Part shown: piece after piece, positions 1 to 8,600 of the stretch | Layout of the letters: each line of letters starts with the position of its first letter | Position numbering within the stretch: position 1 is the first letter of the stretch | NCBI RefSeq assembly: GCF_016908415.1 | Contig: NZ_JAFBDW010000006.1 | Span: 62,001 to 126,000 of the forward strand | DNA from: Caldicoprobacter guelmensis | Lineage (GTDB): Bacteria > Bacillota > Clostridia > Caldicoprobacterales > Caldicoprobacteraceae | Direction: 5' to 3' | DNA length: 64,000 bases | The notes under the pieces: generated by a model | What the model was told of the DNA's origin: nothing | Seen by the model: only the letters and a program-made list of their open reading frames with translations | The model's database searches: none | Position numbers and translations under genes: made by a program

Positions 1-298
1 GGTGGTATATTCGGTAAATAAGACTAAAAAGGGAGCGCTCATAGGTATGGCAGTGGGTACGGTGACCATGACTCTGCTGGCTTCCCTGGCAAATTATTAT
101 GTGTTGATACCCTTGTATGCTAAGGTGTATTCCATGGATGCTATATTAAATATGATGTCCCAGGCCAATAAAGCGATAGTTGATCTAAAAACGTATATAG
201 TGTATGCTGTTATACCTTTTAATGTTATAAAGGCGGTGTTAGTCTCTATAATTACTCTTCTCATATACAAAAAGGTATCCCCTATTCTTCACCGGTAG
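1..298 (+). CDS. ECF transporter S component, RibU-like, C-terminal part (5' end outside window)
   Basis: Only the last ~98 codons are present; the reading frame is open to the left edge, so the gene starts before the window. Two hydrophobic helices are visible, around residues 14-32 and 64-86. The segment NYYVLIPLYAKV and the ending VIPFNVIKAVLVS..LIYK are typical of the C-terminal half of small membrane S components of energy-coupling factor transporters, especially the riboflavin RibU type (family knowledge). Substrate is therefore a vitamin, most likely riboflavin, but the ligand-binding N-terminal half cannot be seen. No ECF ATPase lies nearby; such orphans normally share a general ECF module. 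A terminator follows directly. Confidence 0.7.
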   Translation, partial: VVYSVNKTKKGALIGMAVGTVTMTLLASLANYYVLIPLYAKVYSMDAILNMMSQANKAIVDLKTYIVYAVIPFNVIKAVLVSIITLLIYKKVSPILHR

Positions 299-319
299 GA
301 TAACTGTAAGTTTGATGTT

Positions 320-350
320 CCCCGTTTGTGCATAAAACGGGGATTTTTTA
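320..350 (+). terminator. Rho-independent terminator after the ECF S component
   Basis: Perfect 8-bp stem (320-327 with 335-342, CCCCGTTT/AAACGGGG), 7-nt loop, followed by a run of T at 344-350. Confidence 0.9.
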
Positions 351-364
351 TTTTTGCTCTGTTC

Positions 365-393
365 TTGTTATACAGAACGTTTAAGGTTATAAT
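365..393 (+). promoter_or_regulatory. Sigma-A-type promoter for the tsaE operon
   Basis: TTGTTA at 365-370, a 17-nt spacer and TATAAT at 388-393, about 40 bp upstream of tsaE and just after the preceding terminator. Confidence 0.6.
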
Positions 394-432
394 ATAAAAA
401 CATGATAATATTTTTACAAGGAATGATGCGTT

Positions 433-894
433 ATGGTGGTGTTTGTGACGTATTCAGAGGAGGAAACGGTGAGACTTGGTATAAGGATGGGTAGGTTGCT
501 CAAAGCAGGGGATATTGTGCTACTGTATGGGGGTTTGGGAGCTGGCAAGACCGTTTTTACTAAGGGTATTGCTCTGGGTTTGGGCTCTCAGGATATGGTC
601 ACAAGCCCTACTTATACTTTGATGCATACGTATAAAGGGAAAGTACCAATTTATCACTTTGATTTGTACCGGTTGAGCGGACCGGACGAAGTGCTGGACC
701 TGGGGTATGAGGAGTTTTTTTACGGTGATGGAGTAACCATAGTGGAATGGCCTGAGCGCTTGGAATACCTTTGCCCACAGGAGCACTTGAGCGTGAGGAT
801 AGAGATGGGTGAAAATAGCCAAAGCAGAAAAGTTACCGTTGATGCAGTAGGAAGCCGATATACCAATGTTGAAAAGGAGCTTGAAAGCATATGA
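433..894 (+). CDS. tsaE: tRNA threonylcarbamoyladenosine biosynthesis ATPase TsaE
   Basis: 153 aa, the usual length for TsaE (YjeE). It is the P-loop ATPase that, with TsaB and TsaD, drives transfer of the threonylcarbamoyl group to A37 of ANN-decoding tRNAs in the cytoplasm. Visible: Walker A GGLGAGKT near residues 34-41, the SPTYTL segment near 62-67 (nucleotide/switch region), HFDLYRL and the conserved VEWPERL motif near 105-111. The ATG has an AAGGAATG-like ribosome binding site upstream. The gene overlaps tsaB by 4 bp (ATGA), indicating translational coupling, and heads a t6A operon (tsaE-tsaB-rimI). Confidence 0.96.
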   Translation: MVVFVTYSEEETVRLGIRMGRLLKAGDIVLLYGGLGAGKTVFTKGIALGLGSQDMVTSPTYTLMHTYKGKVPIYHFDLYRLSGPDEVLDLGYEEFFYGDGVTIVEWPERLEYLCPQEHLSVRIEMGENSQSRKVTVDAVGSRYTNVEKELESI

Positions 895-1586
895 GGGTTT
901 TGGCAGTTGAGACATCTTCGGCCGTAATTTCTGTGGCCATAGTGGATGAGCACAGGCTGCTTGCGGAGTATATATTGAACCAGGAACGGAATCACTCCAT
1001 GAAATTGATGCCAATAGTGGAAGAGGTGTTAGAAGAGTCTCTATTGGCGTTTAATGATATAGACGTATTTGCGGTAGCCCATGGGCCTGGTTCGTTCACG
1101 GGGTTGCGCATTGGGGTGGCCACTGTTAAAGGGTTGGCTCAGGCGCTCAAGAAACCGGTGGTTGGGGTTTCAACCCTTGATGGGCTGGCGTTTAACCTGG
1201 CATATGCCCAAGGGCTGATCTGTCCCATAATGGATGCCAGGCGTGCACAGGTGTATACTTCGGTGTACAGATGGAGCGAAAATGGGCTTAAGCGGCTTGA
1301 AGAGTATTTAGCTGTATCTGTAGAGAAATTGATAGAGTTGCTCGGCAAGTGGGATGAGCCTGTCCACTTTTGTGGCGATGGAATATTTGCTTACAGGAGC
1401 ATTATAGAAGCACAAATGGGAGGTAGGGCGATTTTTGTTCCTCCCACCCATGCTTTGCAAAGGGCTTCTTCTATAGCATGGCTGGCTCTTGAGAGAGCGT
1501 TGACAGGGGATACCCAAACTTATTGGGAGCTACAACCTTTTTACCTGCGTAAATCGCAGGCTGAACAGAGATTTGGGAAGCGCTAG
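891..1586 (+). CDS. tsaB: tRNA threonylcarbamoyladenosine biosynthesis protein TsaB
   Basis: 231 aa, normal for the family. TsaB is an ASKHA-fold scaffold that dimerises with TsaD and is needed for t6A37 formation. The N-terminal RVLAVETSSAVISVA strand and the diagnostic GPGSFTGLRIGVATVKGLA segment (around residues 66-84) are clear; like other TsaB proteins it lacks the TsaD metal-binding HxxxH. The start ATG overlaps the tsaE stop codon. The next gene is rimI, a common arrangement in bacteria. Confidence 0.96.
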   Translation: MRVLAVETSSAVISVAIVDEHRLLAEYILNQERNHSMKLMPIVEEVLEESLLAFNDIDVFAVAHGPGSFTGLRIGVATVKGLAQALKKPVVGVSTLDGLAFNLAYAQGLICPIMDARRAQVYTSVYRWSENGLKRLEEYLAVSVEKLIELLGKWDEPVHFCGDGIFAYRSIIEAQMGGRAIFVPPTHALQRASSIAWLALERALTGDTQTYWELQPFYLRKSQAEQRFGKR

Positions 1587-1605
1587 CAAAGGGGGCCGAT
1601 TGTTA

Positions 1606-2082
1606 GTGGATTACGTCGTTCGCCCAATTAAATCTGATGACGTCGATGCGGTGTGGGAGATAGAGAAGATGTGCTTTTCTGTTCCATGGTCCAGGCAGTC
1701 CTTTGTGTTGGAGGTGGAAAAGAACAAATGTGCCCGGTATGTGGTAGCTGAGCAGGATGGTAATGTGTTAGGGTATGCAGGAATGTGGCTTATCGTTGAT
1801 GAAGCTCATGTAACTAACATAGCGGTGCATCCTCTTTTTCGCAGGAAGGGAATAGGCCAGGCACTACTCAAGGCTTTGATGATGGAGGCTTACAGAATGG
1901 GCATAGATAAGATGACGCTGGAGGTCAGGGCTTCCAACATAGCTGCACAAAGTTTGTATAAAAAGCTGGGTTTTGTTGAGGTGGGTGTGAGAAAGGGATA
2001 TTACAGCGATAACGACGAAGATGCTGTCATAATGTGGAATTTTAGCATAAGCCGTGCGCTGGGTTTAAAACAGGGGGAATGA
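1606..2082 (+). CDS. rimI: Ribosomal protein S18-alanine N-acetyltransferase RimI
   Basis: GNAT-fold acetyltransferase of about 158 aa. RimI acetylates the N-terminal alanine of ribosomal protein S18. Visible: N-terminal VRPIKSDDVDAVWEIE, the acetyl-CoA loop RRKGIGQALL (R/Q-x-x-G-x-G) and the C-terminal EVRASNIAAQSLYKKLGF segment typical of RimI. I place the start at GTG 1606, ten bases after the ribosome binding site AAAGGGGG (1588-1595); TTG 1600 is too close, and the longer frame from 1573 would overlap tsaB without its own site. Function follows from family and from its position directly behind tsaB. Confidence 0.9.
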   Translation: MDYVVRPIKSDDVDAVWEIEKMCFSVPWSRQSFVLEVEKNKCARYVVAEQDGNVLGYAGMWLIVDEAHVTNIAVHPLFRRKGIGQALLKALMMEAYRMGIDKMTLEVRASNIAAQSLYKKLGFVEVGVRKGYYSDNDEDAVIMWNFSISRALGLKQGE

Positions 2083-2088
2083 TATAAA

Positions 2089-2808
2089 ATGGTCAATTTA
2101 AGGAAGTCGAGAGCAGTGGCACTTTTTGTTTCAGCGGCGTGTGTAATTTTGTTTGCTTTTATAATGTTGCTTACATGTATAGAGATTTCCGCCTTTGACA
2201 TTGGATTTTACAGTATCGAGTATGAAAAACTGAAGCGCCCTGAAGCTATAGGTATCTCCCAAAAAGAACTAATGGGGGTTACGCAGGCGTTGTTAGCATA
2301 CATAAAGGGTCAAAGGCCTGATTTGAACATCAAGGCCGTCATCAATGGTCACGAGAGGTATGTATTCAATGAGCGCGAGATGGCTCATATGGTGGATGTT
2401 AGGGATTTGTTTATAAGAGGATACATATTGCGCAATATTTTGATTGCCATGTTGGTTGTCCTGGTATTTGTGCTGTATGTGCTTACCAGAAAGGACATGA
2501 CCAGGTGGTTATTTAAAGCTTATTTGTTTTTTTTAGCCTTTTTAGCTGTAGTATGTGGTATTTTGGTGGTACTCATCAGTCAAGACTTTACCTCTTATTG
2601 GAACTATTTCCACTATATTTTCTTTGATAACGACTTATGGTTGCTGGATCCCGAGACTGATATACTTATACAGATGGTTCCGGAGCAGTTTTTTTACGAT
2701 ATAGTGGTCAGGATAGTTACGCATTTTATTTTGGGAATGCTAATTACGGGGTTGTTGCTGGGGAGCGCATTTTTATTGATAAACAGGGTAAAACGAGGAG
2801 GGGGATAG
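2089..2808 (+). CDS. TIGR01906 (DUF1461) family integral membrane protein
   Basis: 239 aa with four predicted membrane segments (about residues 8-28, 118-140, 148-168 and 208-234). Between the first two lies a ~90-residue extracytoplasmic region (about residues 30-115), containing FDIGFYSIEYEK and the MVDVRDLF motif, which I recognise from the TIGR01906 / DUF1461 group of Firmicutes. The function is unknown. It follows rimI by 6 bp after the ribosome binding site CAGGGGGAATGA, so it is probably cotranscribed with the t6A genes, although nothing in its sequence links it to tRNA modification. Confidence 0.75.
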   Translation: MVNLRKSRAVALFVSAACVILFAFIMLLTCIEISAFDIGFYSIEYEKLKRPEAIGISQKELMGVTQALLAYIKGQRPDLNIKAVINGHERYVFNEREMAHMVDVRDLFIRGYILRNILIAMLVVLVFVLYVLTRKDMTRWLFKAYLFFLAFLAVVCGILVVLISQDFTSYWNYFHYIFFDNDLWLLDPETDILIQMVPEQFFYDIVVRIVTHFILGMLITGLLLGSAFLLINRVKRGGG

Positions 2809-2832
2809 GGCTTTTTCTTAAAGCCCTATCCC
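2802..2832. terminator. 13-bp hairpin at the end of the tsaE-tsaB-rimI operon
   Basis: GGGATAGGGCTTT (2802-2814) pairs perfectly with AAAGCCCTATCCC (2820-2832), loop of 5. It overlaps the stop codon of the membrane protein gene and has only a weak T-rich tail, so it may act as terminator for both this operon and the minus-strand small gene that points toward it. Confidence 0.55.
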
Positions 2833-2938
2833 TTAGCATTATATGGTTGAAATGAGATTTAGGAGGCCTTACTCCAGCTTTTATTGCAGAGGTCACACAA
2901 ACGCAAGTAACTGTCGTTAAAAGAGTAGGTTCTTTGGA

Positions 2939-3118
2939 CTAGTTTTCACTGCTGAAAGTCCTGAAACCGCCTGAAAACAGGAACAATATGACAAGGATGA
3001 TGATCAATAGTTCGAAGTCGTCATCATGGAAGAAATTGCCTCCACTCAGTAACAAGAACAGCAGGATAAGTATGAGTATGGAATTATCGCCACCAAAAAA
3101 GTGTAAAAGGTTTGACAC
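2939..3118 (-). CDS. Small hydrophobic membrane protein, 59 aa, FGGDNS type
   Basis: Found by reading the minus strand of the gap before tsaD. GTG start at 3118 preceded by AAGGGAG nine bases upstream, TAG at 2939-2941. The 59 residues begin MSNLLHFFGGDNSILIL and contain two strongly hydrophobic blocks (about 14-25 and 38-49) separated by SGGNFFHDDDFE, and a polar tail. Such short proteins with an F-GGDNS-(hydrophobic) pattern, often in two copies, are frequent in spore-forming Clostridia and Bacilli and are often annotated as hypothetical (recollection, not searched). Function unknown; a role in the spore envelope is only a guess. Confidence 0.7.
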   Translation of the reverse strand: MSNLLHFFGGDNSILILILLFLLLSGGNFFHDDDFELLIIILVILFLFSGGFRTFSSEN

Positions 3119-3216
3119 GCTTCATCACTCCCTTATTTTATTTCAATATCATGTTATGTATGACTTACTAGAGTGTTACAGTATTTTTAAATTGATTTTT
3201 AAGGAGGTAAGCGGTT

Positions 3217-4302
3217 ATGACCTATTTTGAAGAGATGAGGAGCAAAGTAGAAGAACTTAGACGTAAAAATGATATACTGATTCTTGGCATAGAGACTTCC
3301 TGTGATGAGACGTCGGCGGCGGTCGTAAAAAATGGGCGTACAGTGCTCAGCAACAGAATTTCATCTCAGATTGAACTCCACCGACAATACGGTGGCGTGG
3401 TACCTGAGATAGCTTCACGTAAACATGTGGAGACCATAAGCCCCATCATAGATGAGGCGCTAGAGGAGGCGGGGATAGGGTTTGAGCAGCTGGACTGCAT
3501 AGCCGTTACTTTTGGGCCTGGATTGGTGGGGGCCTTGCTGGTGGGAATGTCCATCGCTAAGGCGCTGGCTTACGCCCTTCGCATCCCCCTTATAGGGGTG
3601 GACCACATCGAGGGTCATATAAGCGCAAATTATATTGAACATCCCAACCTTCAGCCGCCTTTCCTTTGTCTGGTGGTATCGGGAGGACATACCCATCTGG
3701 TATGGGTAAAAGACTATGGGGAATACAGCCTCATAGGGCAAACCCGTGATGATGCGGCTGGAGAGGCCTATGATAAGGTGGCCAGGGCTTTGGGATTGAG
3801 CTATCCTGGAGGACCGGCTATTGATGCTGTAGCAAAGCAGGGAGATCCTGAAACAATATACTTTCCAAGGGCATACATGGAAGAGGAGAATTTCGATTTC
3901 AGCTTTAGCGGGCTCAAGACGGCGGTGCTCAACTATCTCAACAACCTGGAGCAGCACGGCCAAAGTTACAGCGTGGCAGACATAGCTGCCAGCTTTCAGC
4001 AGGCCGTAGTGGATGTTTTGGTAGATAAGACAATCAAGGCGGCTCAAAAAATAGGGGTGACTAGAATAGCCCTGGCGGGTGGTGTAGCTGCCAATTCTTT
4101 ATTAAGGGAATATATGAAGCGAAAGACCGAGGAATGCGGTTTTGAAGTATATTATCCTTCACCGGTGCTTTGTACCGATAATGCTGCTATGATAGCCTGT
4201 GCGGCCTATTACAGGCTTATGAAGGGAGTTTTCCATGACCTGTATCTGACTGTAGAGCCCAGCTTTTCCAACATTGTGAACGACCGTATACAGTGTGGAT
4301 AA
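3217..4302 (+). CDS. tsaD: tRNA N6-adenosine threonylcarbamoyltransferase TsaD
   Basis: 361 aa. Catalytic subunit that transfers the threonylcarbamoyl moiety from threonylcarbamoyl-AMP to A37 of tRNA. Visible: [16 protein letters not shown] (about residues 22-37), the metal-binding [10 protein letters not shown] (H-x3-H, about 130-139), [24 protein letters not shown] and the nucleotide-binding [13 protein letters not shown] near 286-298. The ATG at 3217 has AAGGAGG eleven bases upstream; this gives an N-terminal extension of about 20 charged residues before the usual start of the domain. It is separated from tsaE-tsaB by the membrane protein gene and the small minus-strand gene. Confidence 0.97.
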   Translation: MTYFEEMRSKVEELRRKNDILILGIETSCDETSAAVVKNGRTVLSNRISSQIELHRQYGGVVPEIASRKHVETISPIIDEALEEAGIGFEQLDCIAVTFGPGLVGALLVGMSIAKALAYALRIPLIGVDHIEGHISANYIEHPNLQPPFLCLVVSGGHTHLVWVKDYGEYSLIGQTRDDAAGEAYDKVARALGLSYPGGPAIDAVAKQGDPETIYFPRAYMEEENFDFSFSGLKTAVLNYLNNLEQHGQSYSVADIAASFQQAVVDVLVDKTIKAAQKIGVTRIALAGGVAANSLLREYMKRKTEECGFEVYYPSPVLCTDNAAMIACAAYYRLMKGVFHDLYLTVEPSFSNIVNDRIQCG

Positions 4303-4390
4303 TGTGGTCAATAAAAGTGTGGATAATGTGAACATCTGATGGGAATGGTCAACTTAATTGAGCAAGAACTGTGGATAACTCTGTGGATAA
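4294..4390 (-). promoter_or_regulatory. Cluster of four consensus DnaA boxes
   Basis: The exact DnaA box TTATCCACA, written on the plus strand as TGTGGATAA, occurs at 4294-4302, 4318-4326, 4370-4378 and 4382-4390, all in the same orientation. The first box overlaps the tsaD stop codon. The longer word TGTGGATAATGTG is shared by boxes 1, 2 and 4. No dnaA, dnaN, gidA or rpmH is nearby, so this is more likely a DnaA-binding cluster (titration or regulation) than oriC; whether it regulates tsaD or the CBS-protein gene is unknown. The rest of the gap to 4601 shows no gene. Confidence 0.75.
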
Positions 4391-4601
4391 TGTGAATATT
4401 TCAGAAAAATCATTATTTTGACTTTTAACCTGAATGGATTTGCAGCTCCTGAATGTAGACATGCGTAAGATGTCGAGAATTTAAAACTTTGATCGCTAAT
4501 TCATCTATTTTGAAGGTTTAAACAGAATAATTGCATTTAATCTGTGAGAAACTAAAGGAGATGGATCAGAATAAATTAGATTTAGGGAATGGAGGTAGAC
4601 T

Positions 4602-5042
4602 ATGGAGCTGCGTGATATAATGACTACACAGGTTGCCGTTGTAGGACCGGACAATACGGTAATGGATGCATGTAAGCTGATGCAGATTCATAACGTGGGT
4701 GCTCTTCCTGTTTGCCAACAAGATGGCAAGGTAGTAGGCATTTTAACCGATAGAGACATCGTGGTAAGAAACATTGCCAACGGTGGAGATCCCAAGACCA
4801 CTCCTGTAAGGATGATAATGACCAAGGAGGTTGTGTGTGCAAGCCCAGGTATGGAGGTGGAAGAGGCAGCGGAATTGATGTCCCAGCACAAAATTCGCAG
4901 GTTGCCGGTTGTACAAAACGATAGGTTGGTGGGGATGGTTTCAATAGGGGATATTGCTACCAGATATCGCTTCGTTTCGGAAGCAGGTGAGGCTCTAAGC
5001 GAGATCTCTGAACCTTCTAGACCTGTTAATATAAGGCAATAG
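4602..5042 (+). CDS. Tandem CBS-domain protein
   Basis: 146 aa consisting almost only of two CBS domains (about residues 7-60 and 72-127). Motifs: VMDACKLMQIHNVGALPV and VGILTDRDIV in the first, VEEAAELMSQHKIRRLPVV and VGMVSIGDIA in the second. CBS pairs form Bateman modules that bind adenosine nucleotides (AMP, ATP, NADH, SAM), usually as regulators; the ligand cannot be told from the sequence. Ribosome binding site GGAGGT is 7 bases before the ATG. Stand-alone CBS proteins of this size are common in Clostridia. It precedes the SASP gene but is separated by about 60 bp and probably has its own promoter. Confidence 0.9.
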   Translation: MELRDIMTTQVAVVGPDNTVMDACKLMQIHNVGALPVCQQDGKVVGILTDRDIVVRNIANGGDPKTTPVRMIMTKEVVCASPGMEVEEAAELMSQHKIRRLPVVQNDRLVGMVSIGDIATRYRFVSEAGEALSEISEPSRPVNIRQ

Positions 5043-5106
5043 AGATGAAGCCGTTTATTTTTTACATTCCCGTGAAATACTAAGGGTAGACGGGAGGTGA
5101 AATTAA

Positions 5107-5346
5107 ATGATACAACAGTACCAAAACCGAAACAACAATACTGGTACCAGCAGAAACAGAAAGCTGGTTCCCGAGGCTAAACAAGCTTTGGACCAGATGA
5201 AGTTTGAGATAGCCGGTCAGTTAGGCATAAACCTCCAGCAGGGTTACAATGGCAATATTTCGGCTAAGGATGCAGGTAGAATTGGCGGTAACATGGTAAA
5301 GAAAATGATAGAACAACAACAGAGACAAATGGCTGGTCAACAATAA
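5107..5346 (+). CDS. Alpha/beta-type small acid-soluble spore protein (SASP)
   Basis: 79 aa. DNA-binding protein that coats and protects the chromosome of dormant spores. Typical features: LVPEAKQALDQMKFEIAGQLGI followed by GYNGNISAKDAGRIGGNMVKKMI; the FEIAGQLGI segment contains the Glu-Ile site where the GPR protease cleaves SASPs during germination. Ribosome binding site GGGAGGTG 8 bases before ATG. Upstream, GTTTA (5053-5057) and AATACTA (5076-5082) with an 18-nt gap resemble a forespore sigma-G promoter, which I consider only suggestive. An unusual Gln/Asn-rich N-terminus and Gln-rich tail are present. Confidence 0.95.
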   Translation: MIQQYQNRNNNTGTSRNRKLVPEAKQALDQMKFEIAGQLGINLQQGYNGNISAKDAGRIGGNMVKKMIEQQQRQMAGQQ

Positions 5347-5363
5347 CCATACACTACGAAATT

Positions 5364-5397
5364 AAAAAGCAGGGCAGAGTTTCTGCCCTGCTTTTTT
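5364..5397. terminator. Bidirectional terminator between the SASP and DUF378 genes
   Basis: AGCAGGGCAG (5368-5377) and CTGCCCTGCT (5383-5392) form a perfect 10-bp stem; five A residues precede it and six T residues follow, so it can serve both converging genes. Confidence 0.9.
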
Positions 5398-5403
5398 GTT
5401 ATA

Positions 5404-5607
5404 TTATCTCTGTGCTGCTTTTTCTCTTTCACGAAAGAGAAAGCTTATGCAATACGCCCCTGCAACGCCTATTATGGTGTATATGACCCTGCTTAGTAGC
5501 GTGTCACGTCCACCAAATAAAGTTGCCACCAGATCAAACTGGAATAGACCCACAAGTCCCCAGTTCAGGGCTCCTATTATCACTAGAATAAGGGCCAAGC
5601 GATCCAT
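5404..5607 (-). CDS. DUF378 family small membrane protein
   Basis: 67 aa with two hydrophobic helices (about residues 3-21 and 36-58). The segment ALILVIIGALNWGLVGLFQFDLVA followed by LSRVIYTIIGVAGAYCI is the hallmark of DUF378 (YuzA-like) proteins; no function is established. Ribosome binding site AAAAGGAGTTG lies upstream of the ATG. It converges on the SASP gene and shares its terminator, and stands upstream of nothing else on its strand. Confidence 0.85.
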   Translation of the reverse strand: MDRLALILVIIGALNWGLVGLFQFDLVATLFGGRDTLLSRVIYTIIGVAGAYCISFLFREREKAAQR

Positions 5608-5666
5608 CCCATCAACTCCTTTTGCATCAGAATTTTTTCTCTAATTAATATTGCCAGCTTTAAGAG

Positions 5667-8600
5667 TTATAATACAATTTTTTCTTCTCTGTTTATGCTC
5701 TTTATTTTGGAGAATATATACTGAACCCTCATGTTTTCCGATTTGGTTAGCGTGGCGAAGTCGCCTATCAGTATAAGCCGCTTTTTGGCACGGGACAGCG
5801 CTACGTTTATTCGGCGGTAATCCCTCAAAAAGCCGGTGCGGGTATATGTGCCCGGTCCGCTGTAATTGCTTCTAACCCAGTTTATTATGACATTTTCCTG
5901 TTCGCGGCCCTGGAAGGAATCGATGGTGTAGATGTTGTGCTGTATAAAATCTTCTAGGGAACAGTTAAAACTGGAAAAATACTTTGCGTTGGTTTTAAAT
6001 ACCTCCTTTAATTTTTCGGTTTGAGCTTTGTAGGGTGTGATTATGCATATATCCTCCAGGTTTTCGCCTGCTTTTAACAGGTCCAGGACCTTTTTGACCG
6101 ATAACATGGCCTCGCTCATGTTGTAGTAGGTAGAGTTTTCTTCGGTCTCGGCGCGGGTATGAGGGTCCAAAAACTCCGATGTATCAATGATTTCTATAGG
6201 GCTGTCCGGGAATAACCTGCTTCTTTCTTGTTGTGGTATCTTGTAATACAGCGAATCGGTGTTAGGATAAAGCCTTCCGTCGTATATGAGCTCTGAGATA
6301 AACGATACCATCTTTGGATTTTCAGTACGGTAGTTTATATCCAGAAATACCGAGTTGAACCTGTTTTTGTCGGTTATAAGCTTTTCAAAAAGGCTTTTTT
6401 GCAGCTCCTCGCTGGTGTAAAGGTCTATGTGAGGATCGTATTCTAAAAGAACCTCGTTCTGAATGGGAAAGGGCGGTATTTGCATGTGGTCACCAATGAT
6501 GACCGCCTTGTCTGCAAAGCCCAGGCTAAAGAGCGACTCAGGCACGTCTAGTTGTGAGGCCTCGTCTATGATCACTATATCATAGTTTTCGGGCTCCATG
6601 TTTCTGTCCAGGTAAAAGCCCAGTGGAGTGCCCAGTACAATCTTGTTAGTGCCTCTTAGCCTGGCCATATAAGTTGGGTTGGATGTTGAGACGGCAGGGG
6701 CATAGGGTAGTGTGGATTTAAACTCTATGTTGTTCCCGGTGCGCAGTACCCGTACCTTATCCTCTATCAGCTTTTCAAGTATATTATCCACAGCCACGTT
6801 GGTCTTGGCGAGTATGAGTACATTCTTGCCAGCGTGGTAATACTGCAAAGCAATCTCCTTTATCAAGGTAGTCTTGCCTGTGCCTGGTGGCCCCTGCACT
6901 ATTTCAAGCACGTGGTTGATGCCATCCAAAGCACACGCCAGAGCTACTGCTTGTTTTTGTGCTTGATTGGACAGCAGGCTCTTATTGTAATAGGCGTGGT
7001 CAGGAATTACACCTAAATCTTCCCATGACAAGGGTGCTTCCTTCCTGAGTCCCAATACTACTGCCATAAGGGGAGAGAGGGTATCGTCTTCTATCTGGCG
7101 CGTTAGGTTTTCAAGATAGTTTAGGAGTATGGCGTCATTGGAGCTCCTGGTAAAGGTCTTAATGTTGGCTACTTCATCTTCAGTAACTGGCTCTAAAGGC
7201 CGAAGTTCTATGATATAACCTTCATTGGTTTTACGCTCCCGGCATTCAACGACTTCAAACTCATATCCCGTATTCGACATGATAACTTCTCCAGGGAACA
7301 AGGATGCTTCTATCTGGAATATGAATGAATCACCGAATTCCACTAGGAAAATGCACCTCATGTCATGAAATTTCCTTATTTTTATGTCAAGAAGCTTCTT
7401 ATAGACATTGAGTTCCTCAATTACCGCTTTTTTATCTTTAAGCTGTACCAGCTCGGGTTTTGCGAAATTTATCTTGGTAACCGGTTCTTCGGTGAATTCT
7501 TTAATGCCAGCCAGCTTATAAAGGTCGCTTTTCAGTAACCTGTAGTCTCCTTTACGGGGTTTTCTAAGGCCAAGCCAATCTCTGGGTACAGCTTTTAATA
7601 TCTCGTAAAGGAAGTCCAGATATTGCTTCCGGTTCATGGGTGCCAGGACGGTGACCAGGCCTTTTTTGTATATGCCGGCCTTTTTAGCATTTTTAATGAA
7701 TGTGTGTTTTCTGCAAAGGCTTTCAAGGTCAAACCTCTTTAAATATTCGTTGACTAATGCCTTTATGTTGGCCAGGCTGTCAAAATACTTACGGTGGGAT
7801 ATATTGTCAGCGGTGGCCAATCTTCCAGTTTTGGGGTTTATGTCGATTCTTGGGATGTTCAGGGTATTGAATATAAACTCGGTTACTTGCTGTTCCGGGT
7901 CATCGAGTTTGGCAGCATAGTGGTAATATAGCCCACTTAAAGTTTTGTTGTTTAAGAATTTGAGTTCTACCGAGTCGAATTCTTTGGTTCCCATGAGCCT
8001 GGGATGAAATACCTTCATTTCGATGGCTGCTCGCATGATTATCTCTCGCTGGACCTTCAAGGGTACGCTCTCCCACCTGCACATGTTGCAGTTGGCTATC
8101 ATTTCTATCCACTCATTGACCGTCAGTTTTTCTATCCCTAGTGAGTCGCATATATATTGTACTATCGGCATCTCGTTGGAAGGCATCCTAAGGCTGTAGT
8201 ATGCATAAAGCCCGGACAGCGTCTTTCCATTCAGGCACTCGAATTTGGTGAGGCAAAAATCCTTGTATCCCATGAGCCGCGGACTTTTAAGCCCCAGCTC
8301 GTGTGCGCACATGTATAGTATTTCCCTGGTAATTTCCTTAGGGATTGATTCCCACGTCACTTTGGAGTTGGGCTCGCCAACCTGTGATACCCATTCATCG
8401 ATATTCAGTTGCGGTATATCCAGGTTGTCGCACATATAGGTCACCGTGTCTTTACCGCTATTGAAGGCCAGAATGCTGTAGTAGGCGTACAGGCTTGCTA
8501 GGGTTTTATTGTTCAAAAAGAAGGCGGGTTTGGAGAAATCTTCTGCCTTGAGCATTCGTGGATTGCTCTTACCTTCTTCCGAGGCTTTCATAAACAATAT

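Noticed and set aside
2988..3230. 80-codon plus-strand ORF before tsaD
   Set aside because: No ribosome binding site or family resemblance; it lies antisense to the better supported 59-aa gene and runs into the tsaD start.
3460..4047. 195-codon minus-strand ORF inside tsaD
   Set aside because: Antisense shadow of a conserved gene.
4294..4390. Chromosomal origin oriC
   Set aside because: DnaA boxes are present but no dnaA, dnaN or AT-rich unwinding 13-mers beside typical origin genes; treated as a DnaA-box cluster only.
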